A stretch of 14,268 nt of DNA from Zancudomyces culisetae (Eukaryota > Kickxellomycota > Harpellomycetes > Harpellales > Legeriomycetaceae), in NCBI GenBank assembly GCA_001969505.1, contig LSSK01001305.1, positions 1 through 14,268 of the forward strand, written 5' to 3'. The translations under genes were made by a program, and so were the position numbers. The notes under the pieces are model-generated. The model was not told the origin of the DNA. It did no database searches and saw only the letters and a list, made by a program, of their open reading frames with translations. Below, piece by piece: positions 8,440 to 14,268 of this stretch. Every line of letters starts with the position of its first letter. The first letter of the stretch is position 1.

Positions 8440-10308
8440 ATGGAAAAGAACATGCAAAATCTTGATATGCCTGACTGTGGCGATGACTATGACTACGACT
8501 TTGATTTTGACAGCCAAATGTACGAAGATTGGGGGTCGGACCAAGAAGGCGAAACCTCCAACAATATGTGTTCCGACAACGAGATGGTAGGGTCATATGA
8601 TAACAGCCAGGAAGAGGCACAGCTGAAACGCAAGCGGAAAGAATCGCAGCAAGGGTACACATACGGTAAAGGAATGGAAGCTTCTTCCAGCAATCATGAA
8701 TTGATGAGCGATTTTTGGGTATACTCAAATGCACAAGTGTTAGAGAAAATAAATGAGTTGGTGCAACAGACCAATGGGATTTTGGAGGTTGGAACCGATG
8801 TTACACATTTGCTGCTAAAGGAGTATGGGTATAACCAAGAGAAGCTAATAGAGGCAAGCTATACATCGGGAGTGCTTTGCGCTACAAACAATAGCCAACT
8901 TGCTGTTGAGAACGATTTGGAGATTGCAAGCAGCGGTGAGAAGAAAAGGTATCTGGATGTGTACTACAATTCGAGAGGGATATTTGAAAATTTTGTTTGC
9001 GCAATTATGGGTGAGCAGCCACCAGCTCCTGAAAACTATAATAGTAATAATAGTCAAGGTGGTGGATATAGCCAGGAAGGAGTAGGGGGAGTGGAGCCAT
9101 TAAAGGTATTTGGAACATACTCATGTCCGCATTACTATTGTAAAGATTGCTACTATTCCTATGTAGCACACAAAATAAGAGGGGGGGAGGCAAATGTGAT
9201 TGGGTGTATGGGATATAAATGTAAAAGCAAGCTGGCACCAGGAGCAATAGGGTTTTTAATATCTAGCAATGGTAACGACAAGGATAGGAGAGAATTAAAG
9301 GAAAAATACGAAAAACAACAGGTAGAGGAATACGTAAATTCAAACAAACACATGAAGTTTTGTCCAGCGCCAGGCTGCGAGTACGCAATAGAATGGAACA
9401 GCAGCAGCGGTGGTAGTAGTAGTAGTAATAGGCGGCACATCGGAGGAGTGATTTTCAGTGGCAATGGGGGAGAGGAAGAGGAGGAGTGTAAGCTACCACA
9501 GATAGCTAAATGTAAGTGTGGATTCAAGTTTTGTTTTGACTGTGGTGAGCCACAGGACCACTTTCCGGTTTTATGCACAATTACAAAGCGGTGGATTCAA
9601 AAGTGTAAAGATGATTCGGAGACAGCAAACTACCTGGCAGCATTTACAAAGGACTGTCCAAACTGTATGTCGGCAATTGAGAAGAACGGCGGGTGTAATC
9701 ACATGACGTGCAAGAAATGCCGATACGAGTTTTGTTGGTTGTGTAAAGGTAAATGGCAGACACATGGGGCCGAATACTACAAATGCAACAAGTATTCGGA
9801 CGTGAAGAAAAGTGGCGAAGAGACAGTCAACAAGAGCAGAGAGGCACTGGAGCGATATCTACACTACTACGCACGGTACACCAACCACGAACAAAGCATA
9901 GTGCTGATGAAGCGGCTGCTGGAAAAGACACAGCTGCGGATGGAGCAGGCGCAAAGCAATACGGCGCTGACGTGGATTGATGTACAGTTTTTGGCCGACG
10001 CAGTCGAAATCATTGCGGCGGCACGTAGTGTGTTGAAGTGGACATATGCGTTTGCGTATTATATGGTCAAGGACAACATGAACATTATTTTTGAAGACAA
10101 CCAAGCCGATCTTGAGAGTGCGACAGAGCAGCTGAACGGATTGATAGAAACAGAAAACATCGACTGGTCAAATATTGCCGACCTCAAGCAGCAGATTCTC
10201 AACCTCTCAACCTATGTCAAGACTCGCCAGAAGGTTATGGTTGACGATATTGTGTCGGGATACCTTGAGTCGCGCTTTTCCTTTGTGTTTGATGTTTCAG
10301 AATTCTAA
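8440..10308 (+). CDS. HEL1: RBR-type E3 ubiquitin ligase, Ariadne/Hel1 family
   Basis: RING-between-RING ligase. The family takes ubiquitin from an E2 onto a RING2 Cys before passing it to substrate; yeast Hel1 acts on excess histones. From the ATG at 8440 the product has 622 residues (human ARIH1 has 557). An acidic DYDYDFDFD-type N-terminus is followed by a UBA-like segment with LLLKEYGYNQEKLIEASY (124-141). RING1 spans 187-261 (Cys187, 229, 234, 237, 256, 261; His231). The IBR spans 308-379 (Cys308, 313, 358, 360, 365, 368, 379; His374). RING2 starts with CPNC (406-409) and has the catalytic Cys419 in GGCNHM. The C-terminal Ariadne domain contains ALERYLHYY, WIDVQFLADAVEII and IIFEDNQADLESATEQL. 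Oddities: the second RING1 zinc ligand is Met190, and both RING1 and the IBR carry low-complexity inserts. The last 12 bases overlap ELP5 on the other strand. Family assignment is firm; HEL1 orthology is likely. Confidence 0.93.
   Translation: MEKNMQNLDMPDCGDDYDYDFDFDSQMYEDWGSDQEGETSNNMCSDNEMVGSYDNSQEEAQLKRKRKESQQGYTYGKGMEASSSNHELMSDFWVYSNAQVLEKINELVQQTNGILEVGTDVTHLLLKEYGYNQEKLIEASYTSGVLCATNNSQLAVENDLEIASSGEKKRYLDVYYNSRGIFENFVCAIMGEQPPAPENYNSNNSQGGGYSQEGVGGVEPLKVFGTYSCPHYYCKDCYYSYVAHKIRGGEANVIGCMGYKCKSKLAPGAIGFLISSNGNDKDRRELKEKYEKQQVEEYVNSNKHMKFCPAPGCEYAIEWNSSSGGSSSSNRRHIGGVIFSGNGGEEEEECKLPQIAKCKCGFKFCFDCGEPQDHFPVLCTITKRWIQKCKDDSETANYLAAFTKDCPNCMSAIEKNGGCNHMTCKKCRYEFCWLCKGKWQTHGAEYYKCNKYSDVKKSGEETVNKSREALERYLHYYARYTNHEQSIVLMKRLLEKTQLRMEQAQSNTALTWIDVQFLADAVEIIAAARSVLKWTYAFAYYMVKDNMNIIFEDNQADLESATEQLNGLIETENIDWSNIADLKQQILNLSTYVKTRQKVMVDDIVSGYLESRFSFVFDVSEF
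9394..9487 (+). repeat. Ser/Gly/Glu low-complexity insert in the HEL1 IBR domain
   Basis: Trinucleotide-like runs (AGC, GGT, AGT, GAG/GAA) encode Ser-, Gly- and Glu-rich sequence between the IBR pair CPAPGC and the pair CKC. The zinc ligands on both sides are intact, so this looks like a tolerated surface-loop expansion. The expected length of this loop in ARIH1 is far shorter. Confidence 0.65.
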
Positions 10309-11772
10309 GTCGTCATCAGGATCCTCTTCGTCCCAATCGTCATCTGTATCTGGCTGGTAGATTATTTCACCACCCATTGATCCTTGGCTTTGGTTTTGGT
10401 TTTGGTATTGACCTTGATTCTGTGCTTCGAGATATGGCAGCTCGACTCGTTCTCTATCCAATCGTTGCTGCTCTGTAAGCTTCAAGTTGAATGTGCTGTT
10501 CTCAATAAACTCTTCTACTTTTGTTTCTGTTCCCTTTTGAATATTTTGTTTTTGTTGTTGCTGTTGTTGTTGTTTCTCCGTACCTATTTTGTCATAGTTA
10601 GAATCTACTTGATACTTGTCTCCATCACTTTCATTTGTTTGCTCTGGATATTCTATAACCATCTTGCTTTTCTTGTTTTGTCTTTTATTCATCATTTCTC
10701 TTTCTCTTTCTCTTTCTCTTTCTCTTTCCCTTTCCCCAGACACAAAACACCCTTCCATTCCGCTCTTGAGCCCACCAATATCCTCAGTCGTCGCTGGATA
10801 TATTTTATAGATACACACTTCACGATTGACTTTTCCTACTGCTTGTTTTTTGAGTTCCAGAACTGCCACTCCCTCGCTTATTTCTTTGTTGCCATCCCCA
10901 CTCGCTGTTTTCGCCATGTTTACTACCCACCCCCATTCTTTCAGCATATCCTTTTTGTACAGCTTGATAACCGCTGAAAACATGTTTTGTATCTGCCTTT
11001 TGATCACGCCTAATCTCTCCTCGCTAACACCAACACCCATATTTGCGCCAGCCCTGGTACAGTTGTTTCTCGTCAGACATTCCTGTCCTGGAATAAATTC
11101 TGTCAACTCGCTGTGTTGGTACAGTAATACTCTTTGTAGTTTGCCACCATTACCACCATTCTGATTATTGAGTTTATCCTTATCAGCACTGTTCTCTTTA
11201 ATCAACATTGCAAGTCTTTGCAGAAATTCAAGTGTTCTAGTAACTGAGCTATCCAAAAACCGTTCCAAACTGTCAATGAACAATAGTGGAAAATCTGTAT
11301 TTCTACCTGCTAATATACCCTTTTTGTTATTGTTATCGCTATTACTAAATAGTTGTAGGGCATCTAATTTGTTGTAAAGCTCTGCAAAATCTAGTTTTGT
11401 GTTTTCTAGCTGCCGTGTCTCTAAATTAAATCGTACTCGCATATCGATAATCTCAACTTGTGTACTATTTTCACTACTGGCTTTTCCCCGAGTTGTTGTG
11501 TATGCTGTTATATTTGAACCCAAAATCTCTGAGGGGTCATGGATAGTGCAAATCACCAAGATTTTAGACCTGGAGTTTTGTCCAAGACCCTCGAGATGGT
11601 TACCGCTTTTATTCTCATACTCGAACGGGTTTTGGTAAAGCGGTCTAGATAATTCGGTTTCGAGCATGTTTGTGACAAAACTCATCCCGTTATGTTGCAG
11701 GCTATCTTGAACCAACACGAGATTGGCTTTCACTATTTCATTGTGAACAATGTGTGAAAGTTTGGGATCCAT
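10297..11772 (-). CDS. ELP5: Elongator complex subunit Elp5
   Basis: Elp5 forms, with Elp4 and Elp6, the hexameric RecA-like ring of Elongator, which modifies wobble uridines of tRNAs. The gene encodes 491 residues from the ATG at 11772-11770 (S. cerevisiae Elp5 has 309). N-terminal LVLVQDSLQHNG (18-29), ILVICTIHDPSEI (71-83), the Walker-B-like FPLLFIDSLERFL (161-173) and a later VLLYQHSEL strand fit its RecA-like core; no Walker A loop is seen, as expected for Elp5. The strongest evidence is the C-terminus: STFNL, then RVELPYLEAQ (about 442-451), GGEIIYQP, and the acidic end DDDWDEEDPDDDLEF, all in the order known from yeast Elp5. Extra length comes from a middle low-complexity part with an (Glu-Arg)7 run and a Q7 run. 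The 3' end overlaps HEL1. Confidence 0.93.
   Translation of the reverse strand: MDPKLSHIVHNEIVKANLVLVQDSLQHNGMSFVTNMLETELSRPLYQNPFEYENKSGNHLEGLGQNSRSKILVICTIHDPSEILGSNITAYTTTRGKASSENSTQVEIIDMRVRFNLETRQLENTKLDFAELYNKLDALQLFSNSDNNNKKGILAGRNTDFPLLFIDSLERFLDSSVTRTLEFLQRLAMLIKENSADKDKLNNQNGGNGGKLQRVLLYQHSELTEFIPGQECLTRNNCTRAGANMGVGVSEERLGVIKRQIQNMFSAVIKLYKKDMLKEWGWVVNMAKTASGDGNKEISEGVAVLELKKQAVGKVNREVCIYKIYPATTEDIGGLKSGMEGCFVSGEREREREREREREMMNKRQNKKSKMVIEYPEQTNESDGDKYQVDSNYDKIGTEKQQQQQQQKQNIQKGTETKVEEFIENSTFNLKLTEQQRLDRERVELPYLEAQNQGQYQNQNQSQGSMGGEIIYQPDTDDDWDEEDPDDDLEF
10552..10572 (-). repeat. CAA/CAG run encoding Gln7 in ELP5
   Basis: Seven consecutive Gln codons (six CAA, one CAG) on the minus strand, followed by Lys-Gln. 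It lies in the low-complexity linker between the RecA-like core and the conserved acidic tail of Elp5. Confidence 0.9.
10695..10736 (-). repeat. In-frame hexanucleotide repeat encoding (Glu-Arg)7 in ELP5
   Basis: On the + strand there are five perfect TTTCTC units and two TTTCCC units, 42 bases in all. On the coding strand they read as alternating Glu and Arg. Because the unit is six bases, gain or loss of copies keeps the frame. The run sits next to a basic stretch (NKRQNKK) in the Elp5 linker. Confidence 0.9.
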
Positions 11773-14268
11773 TCCTTTTAACCTTTTTAACTGAATTCGT
11801 TTTTTTGTCCTTTTGATTGTCTGCTTTGGATAAAAAAAAGTGTATATTTACTCGAGTTAAAAAAAAAATTTTTAGTCCAATTCTTCAAAGCAATTTGTGA
11901 CTTAAAAAATCATTTATTTCAGTTACCGAAAATAAAAATCAAAAAATCAAAACTTCAATTAAACCTTGCGAGTCGCGAAATGGAGATTGGTTATGATGAT
12001 AAATGGCTTTTAGTCACATCAAGATAAAACTTAAATAAAGATCTCAACATGTATTACATTATAAGTGCATGAATACATAGAGTTTATTATACATCTGTTA
12101 TTCTTCCTAGAATATGTCATAGCAGCATCAACGTTTATAAAATATTCTAGCCTTTTACAAGCTGATACTAATCATTTGCTGTACAAAAAAGTGGATTTTA
12201 CATCTAGTAACTATCTTTCAGGTGTTTTCCTTTTTTAAATGAGATTTCGTACATTTCAACAAGTTAAAATAAGAACACATACACAATGTAAAAAGCTAAA
12301 CCTGTCAACCCAAGAGTGGGTCAACTCACTTTAGCGGTTTATCAACTCATTTATATACATTATTATACCAATCCAATATCCCCCCTTTGATTTAATTTGT
12401 TTTCCGTTTCTCAATTCCTGGCATTATAATGCTGATATGTTATGATATTACATATATAGGCTGGAAACAAACCTTGAATGTTTGCTGATACTATAAATAG
12501 ATATTTCTAGGAAATTTGAGTGTTACACGGATTAACTAAATCATGGTATCTTTCAAATTTATATTTATTCACTTTGTTCTGTGCAATATGGATAAAATCT
12601 GGAATAGGCCAGGATATTGTAATAGTTGCTTTATTAGTTACTAGATAAATCATCTGAATTCGGCTTTTTCTCATTTAATACTGCGAGTTTTGGTGAAGAT
12701 TAAGCAAAAACGTTTTTGGAATCTGTATCCTGCTTTCCCAGAAACACTGGTGAAGTTTAGAATAAAAGAACAAAGGCTCTGTCTACAAAAAACAGGCCAG
12801 AGCAAAATATCGCCGAGTTACGAAAAAAAAAACTACTAGAATAGTTTTTAAAAGATACGTTGCATATATTTACAAATAAGATATGCTTAGATATAAGTAC
12901 TACTTTGTGTGTTTAGTTGTAAATGCAAAACATCAATTGCTCTGATACAAACAGATTTTCCATAAACAATATGCAGTTTTTCCCTCTATTTTTTATATTA
13001 TTTTGGTTTTGGTATTGGTTTTTTCATTTGAAAATTACACAAATTGCCATATACTGTGCACAATATCTGTTTATGTTATTTCAATGCTAGAAATATAGCC
13101 ATTTATATACACAATGAAATATTGTTGTATAACGAAAACAAAGCTCCACAATACCAGTAATACACGCGCATTTTCTTAAAACAGTATATATTAAATTGGC
13201 ATTATAGGCAAATGGCAAATACTAAAAGTAACATTTATAATCAAATTGTGATGTGTTGGGAGGGGGGAGGCTGTTTTGTTTTAATACATTATGAACTAGG
13301 CATTTAACACAAAAATCTTCAGTTGAAAAGCAAAAGTATTAGCATAGTTATAGCTTTTGATAGAGGTATTTGTGATGGATTATTAAAATCTGCTTGAAAT
13401 GCACAAAGCATTTTCCCAAGAGGTAAAACGCACCAATTGTTCAATGTATTTTTTTATGAATTGTTTAAATAATGAGCTAAATATCTCGATTTTTTAATTT
13501 TTTTTGGGGGGAGGCGGAGGCAAAGGCAGAGGCGGAGGGAATTTTTGTGGTAGAATTTTGAAAGGATTGGTTCTATTGGAATTCCGATTCAAATTGGATG
13601 ATTCACTGAGCATTTAGTTTCTGCGTTTTAGTGATAATGAAATACAGAAAAAACTGGAAAATAAAATTCGTGAATAAACAGATCAATGTGAAGAATGGAA
13701 AGTAGCGATAAATCAAGGTTTAAAATTTCAATTTCTTGCGGATTTAATAATTCATGGGTACACGAATTACAGGAAAAGGAGGGAGAAAGAAGCAAAAAAA
13801 AGTTTTTTTTGGATAAATAAATATAAAAATAAAAAGGATTTAAACAATCTGTTCAATAACAATATTGGATTAAAAATACAAACCAAGCAATATTAGCGAA
13901 CAAAATTATTATGCAATTAAATCCAAGTGTATTTGTAAATTGCGTCTTTTTTAATTTCAGAGCCAAAAAATATTAACGGATAAACGAATTTGGAAAAAGG
14001 CTTGAAATGGAAAAAAAAAGAGAATCAAAGTTCAAACCCAAAATGTAAATATTGTTTCGGATAGATATTTTAATTCTTGCAAACTAGTCATAGATAGATG
14101 AAATATTTAGAGGTTACCTAGTTTATAGTATTATCAAGACTAGTGTATAACAGTATTCTTTTCAGAAAAAGTTGTAAAGAACATATAGCATATTTTAGGC
14201 AGAATAAAGAGTATATTCGGAGTGTAGTTATTTTATTTAATCAAGAATACCAATAGCGAATATTTTTT
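11773..14268. other. AT-rich region without a recognised gene (upstream of ELP5)
   Basis: About 2.5 kb with no frame of 60 codons on either strand and nothing that resembles a known protein. It must hold the ELP5 promoter near 11773-12000, where poly(A/T) tracts are frequent. Other contents: a G-rich string at about 13256-13269, a purine-rich hexamer repeat at 13511-13540, and many A/T homopolymers. I checked for tRNA and snRNA signatures and found none that holds. The right edge is not inside an evident open reading frame. Confidence 0.65.
13511..13540 (+). repeat. Purine-rich hexamer repeat (RAGGSR)5
   Basis: Five tandem units: GAGGCG, GAGGCA, AAGGCA, GAGGCG, GAGGGA. They are preceded directly by six G at 13506-13511 and a T run. 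It stands out as a GC-rich island in an AT-rich region. No open frame of useful length runs through it. Confidence 0.8.

Noticed and set aside
9010-9113. An intron in HEL1 starting at GTGAGC just after the aberrant Met codon
   Set aside because: The missing Cys must be three residues after the first, upstream of any such junction. No branch point or acceptor restores a Cys, and the frame is open throughout.
12150-12158. GCCTTTTAC, identical to the conserved loop of U5 snRNA
   Set aside because: The flanks do not form the U5 stem around this loop, and no good Sm site follows at the right distance. A nine-base match in AT-rich DNA is weak.
12292-12382. Coding-like + strand stretch of about 30 codons in the right flank
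   Set aside because: It looks as protein-like as the fragments at 1440-2935 but has no context or homology. I treat it as a warning that such readings arise by chance in this DNA.
13508-13555. Glu-Ala repeats in the + frame, reminiscent of alpha-factor precursor spacers
   Set aside because: The frame is very short, has no Lys-Arg sites and no signal peptide. It is a product of the hexamer repeat.
14029-14039. AGTTCAAACCC, resembling a tRNA B box
   Set aside because: No A box, acceptor stem or T-stem pairing in the surrounding sequence. I found no other tRNA candidate on either strand.

Overview
The window looks like a chromosomal segment of an ascomycete (budding-type) yeast. Three complete intronless nuclear genes and one gene cut by the left edge are recognisable from conserved motifs. 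Their closest remembered counterparts are the Saccharomyces cerevisiae proteins Lap2, Mss4, Hel1 and Elp5. In all four genes a CTG codon falls where the family has a conserved leucine, so CUG is read as Leu here and the CUG-Ser yeasts are unlikely. I cannot name the genus.

Layout. Bases 1-365 (minus strand) hold the first 121 codons of a leukotriene-A4-hydrolase-like aminopeptidase (LAP2). A 4.77 kb stretch without a recognisable gene follows (366-5134). Its left part is AT-rich with some coding-like fragments. Its right part, from about 2950, is strongly purine-rich on the + strand. Bases 5135-7258 (+) encode the phosphatidylinositol-4-phosphate 5-kinase MSS4. A 1.18 kb spacer (7259-8439) leads to the RBR ubiquitin ligase HEL1 at 8440-10308 (+). 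ELP5, the Elongator subunit, lies on the minus strand at 10297-11772 and converges on HEL1, so the two coding sequences overlap by 12 bp. The last 2.5 kb (11773-14268) is AT-rich and shows no gene.

The genes do not form a pathway. They cover peptide and epoxide hydrolysis, PI(4,5)P2 synthesis, ubiquitin ligation, and tRNA wobble-uridine modification. Only about 41% of the window is coding, which is low for a budding yeast. No tRNA, rRNA, transposon, CRISPR array or new multi-gene system could be supported. The main oddities are the HEL1/ELP5 stop overlap on a palindromic hexamer, a missing RING1 zinc ligand in HEL1, and the long skewed region upstream of MSS4.
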